This document shows positions 17,648-25,178 of a stretch of 64,000 bases of DNA, piece after piece. The position numbers and the translations under genes are program-made. Position 1 is the stretch's first letter; every line of letters starts with the position of its first letter. The notes below the pieces were generated by a model that searched no databases, was not told the DNA's origin, and saw only the letters and a program-made list of their open reading frames with translations. The stretch comes from Chitinophaga japonensis (GTDB lineage: Bacteria > Bacteroidota > Bacteroidia > Chitinophagales > Chitinophagaceae): assembly GCF_007830125.1 (NCBI RefSeq), contig NZ_VLLG01000003.1:176247-240246 (forward strand), given 5' to 3'.

Positions 17648-18089
17648 CCGTAATATTGGTCATTCAAAAAAAGCGCATACCATGACAGCCGAAGCAAAAA
17701 CACTCAGTACCTCCATTAACCGCAGCGCCGAAGCAACCTATGCATTTGTTTCAAACCCCGAGCATTTTTCGCAATGGGCGGCAGGCCTGGGCGCTTCACT
17801 TCAACCAACGGCAGAAAAAAATACCTGGCAGGTGACCACCCCGGAGGGGTTGGCGAAGGTGCGTTTTGTGGAGAAAAACCAGTTTGGCGTAGTGGACCAC
17901 TATGTAAGCCTGTCCACAGGTGTTGAAGTGTACGTGCCCTTGCGCGTATTGGCGAACAACCAGGGCAGCGAAGTGATGTTGACCGTGTTCCGCCTGCCGG
18001 GCATGACGGATGATGAGTTTAAGAGGGATACGGATGCCGTGCAAAAGGACCTGCATACGTTGAAGGGGTTGCTGGAAGGGGGGGAGTAG
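17634..18089 (+). CDS. SRPBCC-fold protein (polyketide cyclase/CoxG-like)
   Basis: A 151-residue protein with the pattern of the START-like SRPBCC fold: an initial beta strand, the helical segment AEATYAFVSNPEHFSQW, alternating strands, then a long C-terminal helix (DDEFKRDTDAVQKDLHTLKGLL). SRPBCC proteins bind hydrophobic ligands; CoxG-type members accompany molybdenum hydroxylases. It begins 14 bp before the xdhC stop, so it belongs to the xdh operon. An internal ATG at 17682 is an alternative start. Role in xanthine oxidation is inferred from position only. Confidence 0.75.
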   Translation: MSQVSRNIGHSKKAHTMTAEAKTLSTSINRSAEATYAFVSNPEHFSQWAAGLGASLQPTAEKNTWQVTTPEGLAKVRFVEKNQFGVVDHYVSLSTGVEVYVPLRVLANNQGSEVMLTVFRLPGMTDDEFKRDTDAVQKDLHTLKGLLEGGE

Positions 18090-18099
18090 GGGGTTAGAA

Positions 18100-18415
18100 C
18101 CCAAATAGACCCGGTTACAGACCCAAACCGGTTTGGGTAAAAGATAAACCGGGGGGCTTCCAACCCAAACCCACCCGGTTGGTAACCCCAACCAGTTTAC
18201 CCCGGATATAAACTGAGGGGGTATGAACCTAACCCGGTTTGGGTAAAAGGTAAACCAGGGGCTTCCAATATAAACCAGTTCGGGTTCAACCCAAACTGGT
18301 TTTATTTTTACCCAAACCCGTTTGTGTTTTCACCCCCCTGGTTCATAAAAAACATAAACCGGCTCAGGTAATAGCCTGGCCGGTTATGCTGGTAACCCTG
18401 CAAGTTTGTTATTTA
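18100..18415. repeat. Palindrome-rich repeat block, copy 1
   Basis: About 316 bp without a gene, built from variants of TTTGGGTAAAAG(A/G)TAAACC (18132-18150 and 18238-18256) and the reverse-oriented TTTTTACCCAAACC (18305-18318). GGCTTCCAA and CCAACCAGTTTACCCCGGAT blocks lie between them. It lies directly 3' of the leftward 165-codon gene. The same blocks recur in the same order at 52195-52536 beside a decayed copy of that gene. Units occur in both orientations and can fold back on each other. Unit spacing is irregular, so it is not a CRISPR array. Confidence 0.85.
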
Positions 18416-18417
18416 CC

Positions 18418-18915
18418 CTATTCGGATGGGGTTGACTCCGGGGCGGTTTGGCTTCTGCCCTGGCCGGAAAAGCGCTGGCGCAGATGGTTGAATATGCTGG
18501 CTGCGCCAGGTACGCCGGCCTGCGCCGCAGCCTGGAATAACCGGTAAGACATTAACGCGGAAGAATAGGCCTCTGAGCCTGCCACGGTTTGCGTGCTGCG
18601 CACTTTTTCCGTAAGCTCCTGCAGCAATAGATGTATTTCATCCAGTTGCATAAACAGGGCGAGATCTTTACTCATTTCTTCCGGATTGACAAATGAAGGG
18701 ACCAGCGTCGAGTTGGTCTTGATAGCTTGTAGTGCATCCTCCACAAAGGTTTTGTTGCTGCCATCTATTTTAGGCAGGCGTTTTTTCTCATCGTCCGTAA
18801 GGCCGGTAAGAAAAGGTAGTTTTTCTGTAATGGCGGTAATGGACTGGCGAACTGCCTGCAGGTCCTCTGCAGTAATGGTGGCGGATACCCTGTTCAGTGG
18901 AATGTTAGAACTCAT
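18418..18915 (-). CDS. 165-aa helical protein of unknown function, linked to repeat block
   Basis: I do not recognise a named domain. The protein looks alpha-helical and soluble: no signal peptide, no membrane segment. It has a conserved-looking patch LTGLTDDEKKRLPKIDGSNKTFVEDAL (37-63), a second patch around GSEAYSSALMSYRLFQAAAQAG (113-134), and a polar tail rich in Gln, Ser and Pro (148-165). I recall similar small proteins annotated as hypothetical in many Bacteroidota. A truncated, frameshifted copy with the same patches lies at 52544-52740, again followed by the same repeat block, so gene plus repeat appears to be one unit. Mobility or a repeat-binding role is speculation. Confidence 0.8.
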   Translation of the reverse strand: MSSNIPLNRVSATITAEDLQAVRQSITAITEKLPFLTGLTDDEKKRLPKIDGSNKTFVEDALQAIKTNSTLVPSFVNPEEMSKDLALFMQLDEIHLLLQELTEKVRSTQTVAGSEAYSSALMSYRLFQAAAQAGVPGAASIFNHLRQRFSGQGRSQTAPESTPSE

Positions 18916-19089
18916 TCTGTAGATTGTTTTTGATGTTAATGAATAAATGATATGGTACTGCTAAAGGCTGGAGTAGGTGCTAACAAACCGGGGTTACCGG
19001 GTGTAGAAGTGAAAGTAGCGGAAAGAATTGGAATGGCAAAATGATAGAGGAATAATTTTGGCTGATAGAGGTGAAAGTACCTTTAACGG

Positions 19090-19371
19090 CTAATTTTTGG
19101 CCTTTTTACCTTTACGCTGCTTTTCAATCTCCGCTAGGGTTAATTCAATAATTAAGTGGGGATCGCATTCAATCAGCTCTGCGAGTTTTAGTAAATCTTT
19201 CATCGTAAAAGCTTCACTATTGGCTAATCTGGTTAGTATACTTTTATGGTTCAGGCCCATGTCTCTACGGATAACAGTCACTGGTATGATATCCAGGATA
19301 TCATTAAATCCTTTAATGTTGCCACTTTCCAGCAGCGCTTTTACGGCCCTATATCGTCTATCGCTTGTCAT
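19090..19371 (-). CDS. Small HTH-type DNA-binding protein (93 aa)
   Basis: A basic 93-residue protein. Residues about 20-75 read like a lambda-repressor-type helix-turn-helix: VTVIRRDMGLNHKSILTRLANSEAFTMKDLLKLAELIECD. The C-terminal tail (KQRKGKKAKN) is strongly basic. Similar short HTH proteins are frequent in Bacteroidota accessory regions. It diverges from the 99-codon gene and lies at the edge of the AT-rich island that carries rloAB. It is likely a local transcriptional regulator; the target is unknown. Confidence 0.7.
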   Translation of the reverse strand: MTSDRRYRAVKALLESGNIKGFNDILDIIPVTVIRRDMGLNHKSILTRLANSEAFTMKDLLKLAELIECDPHLIIELTLAEIEKQRKGKKAKN

Positions 19372-19475
19372 TTTTCTGTTTTGAAAAATAAAAGTACCAA
19401 TAGCGTATCGAAAACTCCTTTTAAAAGGAGTTTATTGTACCTATTTAGAATAAATAGTAAATTTTTTAGGTGTTA

Positions 19476-19508
19476 TTTGAACTTTTTTGGAAAAAATCCC
19501 TATATTTG
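19476..19508 (+). promoter_or_regulatory. Bacteroidota-type promoter with long leader
   Basis: TTTG (19476-19479), 21 nt, then TATATTTG (19501-19508), a perfect TAnnTTTG element. It reads toward the 99-codon gene at 19683, leaving a leader of about 165 nt. That leader begins with a short hairpin (GGCAAGC paired with GCTTGC near 19513-19536) but has no credible ORF. Apart from these items the 311-bp gap 19372-19682 is AT-rich and shows nothing else. Confidence 0.7.
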
Positions 19509-19682
19509 TTATGGCAAGCTAAGCGGAGAGGCTTGCTCGTTTGTTCTAGAAAAAGATAGCACCGGTAGCCTTACAGTGCATAAATAATCTGCAAGCCAAT
19601 TGCACAAAAATTATGGATGCCCGTAATAATAATTAGCCCGTAAACAATTGTAATAATCCATCACCTTTAAAAACAGATTGTC

Positions 19683-19982
19683 ATGAAAACCGCCGTTCAA
19701 CCCAAAGAAGCCTTTTTTTACTACACCCATTTAAATGACGAGCAAATAAAAGACCCCGTATCCGCTATTCTGCATTTTGCTGTTGAAGATGAACTGGAAG
19801 ACGTGCGCCGGCAAATGTGGAATTGGCTATCAGTAGCACTCAGTGCAAAAAGTGCTTCTTTTAATAATGAAGATAACCGCTGGGAACTGCTATTCCTGTA
19901 TGAAAGACTGCTAGTGCTGATAGATGCTGCTTACCTGGTATTAAATAGGAATATCCAGCTAGTGGATTATCGCCAGACCTGA
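19683..19982 (+). CDS. Hypothetical protein (99 aa)
   Basis: An acidic, helical 99-residue protein without signal peptide or membrane segment. The sequence contains DELEDVRRQMWNWLSVALSA (36-55) and a C-terminal helix ELLFLYERLLVLIDAAYLVL. No family recognised. The preceding perfect promoter and the start ATG after an A-rich stretch support expression. Its TGA stop lies inside the REP-like palindrome at 19975-20007. It precedes the defence pair rloA/rloB on the same strand but is separated from it by the palindrome. Confidence 0.6.
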   Translation: MKTAVQPKEAFFYYTHLNDEQIKDPVSAILHFAVEDELEDVRRQMWNWLSVALSAKSASFNNEDNRWELLFLYERLLVLIDAAYLVLNRNIQLVDYRQT

Positions 19983-20007
19983 GAGGTTTTTAAAACCTGT
20001 CAGGTCT
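19975..20007. repeat. REP-like palindrome (AGACCTGA...TCAGGTCT)
   Basis: Two 16-bp arms (19975-19990 and 19992-20007) form a near-perfect palindrome with one mismatch and a one-base centre. It overlaps the stop codon of the 99-codon gene. From general knowledge, palindromes built on GACCTGACAGGTTTT are scattered in many Bacteroidota genomes as REP-type elements. It may also act as a transcript end or stabiliser. Confidence 0.8.
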
Positions 20008-20116
20008 TTACAAAACGTGTTTTTCTCCCAAATTTTACTTTTTTGAGCTAAAAAGGCTACTTTTAATTCGTTTTTAGAGTCTATTGAGAGAAAAAATCTC
20101 CTAAATTAGCCCTGCT

Positions 20117-21466
20117 ATGCTAGTACGTTTTATTGTTGGCAACTTTCTTTCATTTAATGAACGCACAGAGTTCAATATGTTGCCTGGCGCTTATAAAAGA
20201 CACAAACATCATGTATTGGAATGCAATAAGGATTTCTCCTTGCTGAAATCTGCAGCTATTTATGGGGCCAATGGGGCAGGGAAAAGTAATTTGGTGAGGG
20301 CTATCGCAATGCTTCAAAAAATAGTTAGCAGCGGTATTTGGCGCCCTGAAAGGGAAATCGCATTTAAGAATACTTCTGGAATTCAAAGAGGCCCTTTTCA
20401 TTTGGAAATAGAGTTCTTGTATGAATCCAATCTTTTGTTATACGGAGTAGAGATATACGATGAAGTTATTTTTAATGAATGGCTTATTAAAAGTGATATA
20501 GATTCAAAGAAGGAAGAAGTAATTTTTAAAAGAGAAGTAGCCGAAGAAGGATATACCAGTATTACTATTACAAACAGGTATTTACAGAGTGAAAGGGACT
20601 GGCTTAGGAAGGACTTATATCAAAATGAGTTACTGGAAATTAATGTGCCGCTTTTATACCTCCTGATAAAGAATAAGGAGAATATTATAAAAGAAGCTAA
20701 CATCGCATTTCAATATATCACAGATAGATTGAAGGTGATTTTCCCTGACTCTCAGCCATTGGATATGATTGGTGGTTTTTTAGCTGATTCCCAGCTTTTT
20801 GAATTTGCCAATAATTTGATGGCATCTTTTGAAACAGGAATTACAAGCCTTGGACTGGAAAGCGTAGATATAGAGTATTTTTTTGGCTCAAATGAAACTG
20901 ATAAAGTTGAAAGTATTAAAAGAAGGTTAGATAAAGGAGAGCCTATGGTAGTTGTAGAAAGTGCCGGTGACTATGTTGCTATTGAAAAGATAGATGACAA
21001 ATATGTTGTCAAAAAAATAGTTACCTTTCATGAAACTGCTGCCTACGAGCTGGATGAAGAATCCGACGGCACAAAGCGGCTCCTTGAATTTATGCCCGCC
21101 TTTTATAATGTCCTCAATCACGATATTACCTACATTATCGATGAAATTGATCGAAGCATTCACCCCGCCCTGTTAAAACAGGTACTAACCAAATTACTGA
21201 CAGAAGATGGCCAATTTAAAGGACAATTAATATTTACCACCCATGAATCCAACCTGCTGGATTTTGAGATATTCCGGCAGGATGAGATATGGTTTGCTGA
21301 AAAGGATAAAACCGGTGCTACCACCTTATTCTCGCTAAGTGATTTTGATGTACGGGCAGATCTGGACTGGCGGAAAGGCTATTTAAATGGACGTTTTGGC
21401 GCCATTCCATTTTTAAACGACCTCAAACAGCTAAACTGGCACAACTATGGGCAGCACACAGAATAG
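20117..21466 (+). CDS. rloA: RloA/AbiLi-like AAA ATPase (defence)
   Basis: A 449-residue OLD/ABC-type ATPase. It starts LVRFIVGNFLSFNERTEF, typical of the AAA_15/21 family. Walker A is GANGAGKS (50-57). The Walker B region is YIIDEIDRSIHPALL, followed by FTTHESNLLDF with the switch histidine. Together with the next gene it matches the RloA/RloB pair (AbiL-type abortive infection, DNA- or RNA-targeting with a toprim-like partner). The two genes overlap by 20 bp. The sequence is AT-richer than the purine genes on each side, suggesting horizontal gain. Confidence 0.85.
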   Translation: MLVRFIVGNFLSFNERTEFNMLPGAYKRHKHHVLECNKDFSLLKSAAIYGANGAGKSNLVRAIAMLQKIVSSGIWRPEREIAFKNTSGIQRGPFHLEIEFLYESNLLLYGVEIYDEVIFNEWLIKSDIDSKKEEVIFKREVAEEGYTSITITNRYLQSERDWLRKDLYQNELLEINVPLLYLLIKNKENIIKEANIAFQYITDRLKVIFPDSQPLDMIGGFLADSQLFEFANNLMASFETGITSLGLESVDIEYFFGSNETDKVESIKRRLDKGEPMVVVESAGDYVAIEKIDDKYVVKKIVTFHETAAYELDEESDGTKRLLEFMPAFYNVLNHDITYIIDEIDRSIHPALLKQVLTKLLTEDGQFKGQLIFTTHESNLLDFEIFRQDEIWFAEKDKTGATTLFSLSDFDVRADLDWRKGYLNGRFGAIPFLNDLKQLNWHNYGQHTE

Positions 21467-22097
21467 GCGATACAAAAGAGGGGAACCACACAGGGATGCC
21501 AGATTGTTCATAATAGTAGCGGAAGGCCAGCGGGAAGACGAGTATTTCAGGTATTTTTCAAAGATCAGCAGACGGCTGAAAATACATATTGTGCCCAGGG
21601 AAAAAGGGCGTTCTTCACCAAATGATTTTTTAAGAAGAGTAACCAACTACCTGGCAAAGGAATTTGATACCGTATTGGAAAGTAAGGGGGAAGAAAAGGC
21701 GCCTGAGACGTACGATTATTTATGGTTTGTACTGGATGTAGATATGTGGCAACGTGCGCAAATAGATGAAATTCAGCATCATTGCAATAATGAAAATAAG
21801 TGGAGCATAGCTATCAGTAATCCCTGCTTTGAGATATGGCTGCATAATCATATGGCAGCCATTACCAGCGATGCAATGTTAACTTGTAAAGAATTTAAAC
21901 ACGCCATCAGCCGTTTTAACAATCATGAAGGCTATGCCGTGCACCGTTTTGCTTCAAAAATTAACGACGCAATTGAGAGAAGCCGGCGAGATGATCAGCA
22001 TCCGGAACATTACTACCCTGAAATCAGAACAACTAAAGTTTATTTGCTGGCTGAAAAGATGGCCAAGTTCCTGGGTAATGGCTGGACAACTCAATAA
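21447..22097 (+). CDS. rloB: RloB/AbiLii-like toprim nuclease candidate
   Basis: A 216-residue protein of the RloB family. The family pattern is visible: an acidic EGQREDEYFRYF near residues 26-37, VLDVDMW around 92-98 with the expected metal-binding aspartates, and ISNPCFEIWL. This is a toprim-like arrangement, so the protein is the likely effector nuclease activated by the RloA ATPase. Its start lies within the end of rloA. No restriction-modification genes are nearby, so this is a stand-alone pair. The phage trigger is unknown. Confidence 0.85.
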   Translation: MGSTQNRRYKRGEPHRDARLFIIVAEGQREDEYFRYFSKISRRLKIHIVPREKGRSSPNDFLRRVTNYLAKEFDTVLESKGEEKAPETYDYLWFVLDVDMWQRAQIDEIQHHCNNENKWSIAISNPCFEIWLHNHMAAITSDAMLTCKEFKHAISRFNNHEGYAVHRFASKINDAIERSRRDDQHPEHYYPEIRTTKVYLLAEKMAKFLGNGWTTQ

Positions 22098-22109
22098 ACC
22101 ATACCCTTT

Positions 22110-22901
22110 CTATTCAAACCGCTTCAACAAATGATCCGCTGCCACCCTGTAGGCCTGGTGCGCTCCTTTCTCCCTGATTTCCCTGCCGGCCTGTTCATTC
22201 ATACCATTGGGCGTTTCTGCATGTTGCGCCAGTGCTTTAAAATTGATGGAACGGTCTTGCTGTGCTGCAAGACAGAGGCCCTGGAATAGTCCCGCAATGT
22301 ATGGTTGGGCGGTATTGGTATCTACACCATTGGTAACAGACCAGCTATGTAGCTCGTGCAGCAGGTCGTAAAAGGGCGTAATAAGCCCCGTGAGCGTCCA
22401 CAACACATGCAGTTGGTGTTCATCGCTTACCTCTACCGGCTGGCCCAGGTGGTGGAATAGTTGTGTTATCGTATCATTGGAGTGAAAGAGGAGGATAGGG
22501 CCGCTATGCTGCATAACGGTGGGTGTGGGTACGGCGCGGGTTATCCGGGTAGCAGGTGCTACTGCATGCAGCAGTTCAGTTTCTTTTAGCAGGGGGATGA
22601 GCGATACCACCATTTGTTCTTCCCGGAACCTCAGGGCGTGTAGCACTTCTGTTGCAACAGCGGGCCTTAGCGCAATAAAAACAATATCCGATTGATCGAT
22701 TACCTGCTGGTTGCTTTCCATCCGCTGCACCTGCGTGTATTTCCCTGCCAGGTGCCGTGCGTTGGCTTCATTACGCGGAGAAAGATAGATCTGCACATTT
22801 TCAATGGATGAAGTGCACAGCCCTTCAACGATAGCATGGGTGATCTTGCCAACACCAATAAAACCGATCTGCATTTTTCTTTTAAAATTACTGTTATTCA
22901 T
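22110..22901 (-). CDS. NAD(P)-binding ProC-like oxidoreductase
   Basis: A 263-residue protein with an N-terminal Rossmann fold (MQIGFIGVGKITHAIVEGL, about 10-28; DIVFIALRPAVATEVL) and a helical C-terminal dimerisation domain, as in pyrroline-5-carboxylate reductase and related proteins. The C-terminal half is more divergent than true ProC, so a proline biosynthetic role is uncertain. A GGAGG sequence lies 12 nt before the ATG at 22901; the ATG at 22874 starts right at the Rossmann strand and is an alternative. It is co-directional with uricase, 42 bp downstream of its stop. Confidence 0.8.
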   Translation of the reverse strand: MNNSNFKRKMQIGFIGVGKITHAIVEGLCTSSIENVQIYLSPRNEANARHLAGKYTQVQRMESNQQVIDQSDIVFIALRPAVATEVLHALRFREEQMVVSLIPLLKETELLHAVAPATRITRAVPTPTVMQHSGPILLFHSNDTITQLFHHLGQPVEVSDEHQLHVLWTLTGLITPFYDLLHELHSWSVTNGVDTNTAQPYIAGLFQGLCLAAQQDRSINFKALAQHAETPNGMNEQAGREIREKGAHQAYRVAADHLLKRFE

Positions 22902-22943
22902 CTACTTATTTTCCTCCCCCCGTTGCATAAGCATCCCTTCCCC

Positions 22944-23789
22944 TCACTCCCTCACCACCCTCCCCGTTATAAACCCGTAGGGTTCATCCGTGGCCACAAA
23001 CACTTCGTTCTTATTCTCTATCCCGAACTGTTCCAGGTTAAAGGGAATATGATGTTTATTAGGCATCACCAGGCTGATCTCCTGTACCGTGGGGTTTTCT
23101 TCCAGCACAGCCTTGCCCATGTCAAACAGGGTTTGTTGTACGGACAGGCTTTTGTGATAAGCGAAGGTGCGCAGCAGGGTATGGCGTATCCGTTGGAAAA
23201 GGGTGTCAAAGTCCTGTTGGGGAGTGCTATATATCCAGGTGGCCTCGCATTGCGTAGCCAGTATGCGGTCGCTGGTTTCCCGCAAGGTGGTGAAGGGGTC
23301 TTTGATATAGTGCTCAAAGCTGGAGTCGGTGGTTTTCAGGATCAGCAGGTCTTTGATACCGGAGCTAACGGTGATGGCCTCCCCTTGCTGCACGATGGTA
23401 GCAGTATGTTTTTCTGTACCGTTGCTGATATAGGCATGCGGGTGGGGCTGCCCGTCAAAGACCATGTGGGTCCAGGCATGTTCGCTGAGCGTAACCTCCG
23501 CCCGCTGCACCTGCGGGTTGTTGCTGGTAAAATGCTGCGCCAGCGCCAGCCCGAAATCTTCCATAGCGCCGGCCAGGTGGGCTTTTGCCAGGGCATATAT
23601 CGTGTTTTTCTGCGTGTCGGTAGGCAGTATCTTCGTATTGTCTCCCCGGGTATAGGCCGTTTCAAAATCTCCCTCCAGCGCGGTATTCACGGTCAGTTGC
23701 CGGAATTCATGGTGATCCGCATGCCGGATGATCCTGGACAACTGCACCGCATTTTTACCATACCGGTTCTCGCTCAGTTTGATTTGCAT
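22944..23789 (-). CDS. uox: Urate oxidase (uricase)
   Basis: A cofactor-free enzyme converting urate and O2 to 5-hydroxyisourate. The 281 residues cover the usual two T-fold domains. Characteristic motifs: ENRYGKNAVQLSRI (7-20) with the catalytic Lys, TRGDNTKILPTDTQKNTIY (47-65) with the catalytic Thr, and MPNKHHIPFNLEQFG near the end with the conserved His. It diverges from allB with 47 bp between starts, and that gap holds an inverted repeat. Its product feeds UraH and UraD encoded about 4 kb away. Confidence 0.95.
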   Translation of the reverse strand: MQIKLSENRYGKNAVQLSRIIRHADHHEFRQLTVNTALEGDFETAYTRGDNTKILPTDTQKNTIYALAKAHLAGAMEDFGLALAQHFTSNNPQVQRAEVTLSEHAWTHMVFDGQPHPHAYISNGTEKHTATIVQQGEAITVSSGIKDLLILKTTDSSFEHYIKDPFTTLRETSDRILATQCEATWIYSTPQQDFDTLFQRIRHTLLRTFAYHKSLSVQQTLFDMGKAVLEENPTVQEISLVMPNKHHIPFNLEQFGIENKNEVFVATDEPYGFITGRVVRE

Positions 23790-23799
23790 AGCGCTTGTA

Positions 23800-23832
23800 T
23801 TGCTTAACTTTAATGTAACCTAATTTAAGCAA
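23800..23832. promoter_or_regulatory. Inverted repeat in uricase/allB divergent control region
   Basis: TTGCTTAA (23800-23807) and TTAAGCAA (23825-23832) are perfect 8-bp arms separated by 17 nt. They fill most of the 47-bp gap between the two divergent starts. Size and position suit an operator for a dimeric regulator of urate breakdown, but no regulator gene is visible in this region. Confidence 0.5.
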
Positions 23833-23836
23833 TTAA

Positions 23837-25174
23837 ATGTTTGACCTGGCTATCACCGGCAATAATATTATAACGCCCGATGGAATGGGGAAAGCGGCGG
23901 TGCTGATTAGGGACGGCCGCATTACGGATGTAGCGCCTGCCTTGCCGGCGGCTGCCGTAGCCAGGATCATAGATATACAGGACCTGGTATTGATGCCCGG
24001 TATTACGGACCCGCATGTGCATATCAATGAGCCGGGCCGGACGGAATGGGAGGGTTTTGAAACAGCCACCCGTGCGGCCATTGCCGGCGGTGTTACCACG
24101 CTGGTGGATATGCCGCTGAATGCCTCGCCCGTTACTACTACCGTGGCGGCCTTTGAGGAAAAGCTGCGGGTAGCGGAGCGCCAGTTGCATGCGCATTGCG
24201 GCTTCTGGGGCGGTGTGGTGCCGGGCAACGAAAATGAAGTGCCCGGCCTCATAGCTGCCGGCGTGCTGGGCTTTAAGGCATTCCTCACCCATTCGGGGAT
24301 CAATGAATTTCCCAACGTTACGTCGGCAGACCTGGATAAGGTGATGCCCCTGCTGGCCATGCACCAACTGCCCCTGCTGGTGCATTGCGAGCTAAGCACC
24401 CGGCGGGCCCCGCTGTTGAATGGCTACAGCCGTTCCTATGCGCACTACCTGGCTTCCCGCCCGCACCAGTGGGAAGATGAGGCCATAGCGCTGGTGATAC
24501 AGCTCTGCGAACAATACCGCAGCCCCGTGCATATTGTGCACCTGTCCTCCGCCGCATCGGTGGCGCAGATACGGGATGCGAAGAAGCGGGGGCTGCCTGT
24601 TACTGCAGAAACGGCGCAGCATTACCTGTACTTCAACGCGGAAGATATCGCCGATGGGCAAACGCTGCTCAAATGCGCTCCACCCATCCGGGAAAAAGCC
24701 AACAACGAACAATTATGGGCCGCCCTGCAGGAAGGCGTCATCGATTTTGTGGCGACCGATCATTCTCCCGCCACGCCGGCATTAAAAGAAATGGACAGCG
24801 GCGATTTCCTCCGGGCATGGGGCGGCATTGCCTCCCTGCAGTTGGCCCTGCCGGCGCTGTGGACGGCAGCCCGCAAGCGGGATATACCCTTAACAGCTAT
24901 GGCCAGGTGGCTGTGCGAAGCGCCGCCCCGCCTGCCGGGGCTGCAACAGCGCAAAGGGAAGATCGCCCCCGGCTATGATGCGGACCTGGTGGCCTGGGAC
25001 CCGGAGGCTGCCTTTACCGTCACACCTGAAAGCCTGCACCACAAGCACAAGATCACGCCTTACCTGCACGAAACGCTGTATGGCGTGGTGAAGCAAACCT
25101 GGCTGGCCGGGCAACTGGTTTATAATAATGGCGCTTTCCCTTTATCCCATACCGGGCAAATCATTAAACGATAG
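23837..25174 (+). CDS. allB: Allantoinase
   Basis: A metal-dependent amidohydrolase that opens the hydantoin ring of allantoin to give allantoate. The 445 residues have the cyclic amidohydrolase layout: DPHVHINEPGRTEWEGF (about 55-71) with the first metal histidines, GFKAFLTHSG with the expected carboxylated lysine, VHCE and VHLSSA with further histidines, and DFVATDHSP with the catalytic aspartate. It is the first gene of a rightward operon (allB-allC-allE-uraD-uraH-DUF6986). Confidence 0.95.
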   Translation: MFDLAITGNNIITPDGMGKAAVLIRDGRITDVAPALPAAAVARIIDIQDLVLMPGITDPHVHINEPGRTEWEGFETATRAAIAGGVTTLVDMPLNASPVTTTVAAFEEKLRVAERQLHAHCGFWGGVVPGNENEVPGLIAAGVLGFKAFLTHSGINEFPNVTSADLDKVMPLLAMHQLPLLVHCELSTRRAPLLNGYSRSYAHYLASRPHQWEDEAIALVIQLCEQYRSPVHIVHLSSAASVAQIRDAKKRGLPVTAETAQHYLYFNAEDIADGQTLLKCAPPIREKANNEQLWAALQEGVIDFVATDHSPATPALKEMDSGDFLRAWGGIASLQLALPALWTAARKRDIPLTAMARWLCEAPPRLPGLQQRKGKIAPGYDADLVAWDPEAAFTVTPESLHHKHKITPYLHETLYGVVKQTWLAGQLVYNNGAFPLSHTGQIIKR

Positions 25175-25178
25175 CACG

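Noticed and set aside
18100..18415. Possible CRISPR array
   Set aside because: Units are in both orientations, of uneven spacing and themselves palindromic, with no unique spacers of constant length and no cas genes nearby.
20117..22097. PARIS (AriA/AriB) anti-phage system
   Set aside because: The second gene has the RloB pattern (EGQREDEYF, VLDVDMW, SNPCFEIWL) rather than what I know of AriB; AbiL/RloAB fits better.
24392..24712. Antisense and alternative-frame ORFs over the allantoinase and ureide genes
   Set aside because: They lie wholly within well-supported enzyme genes and show no domains.
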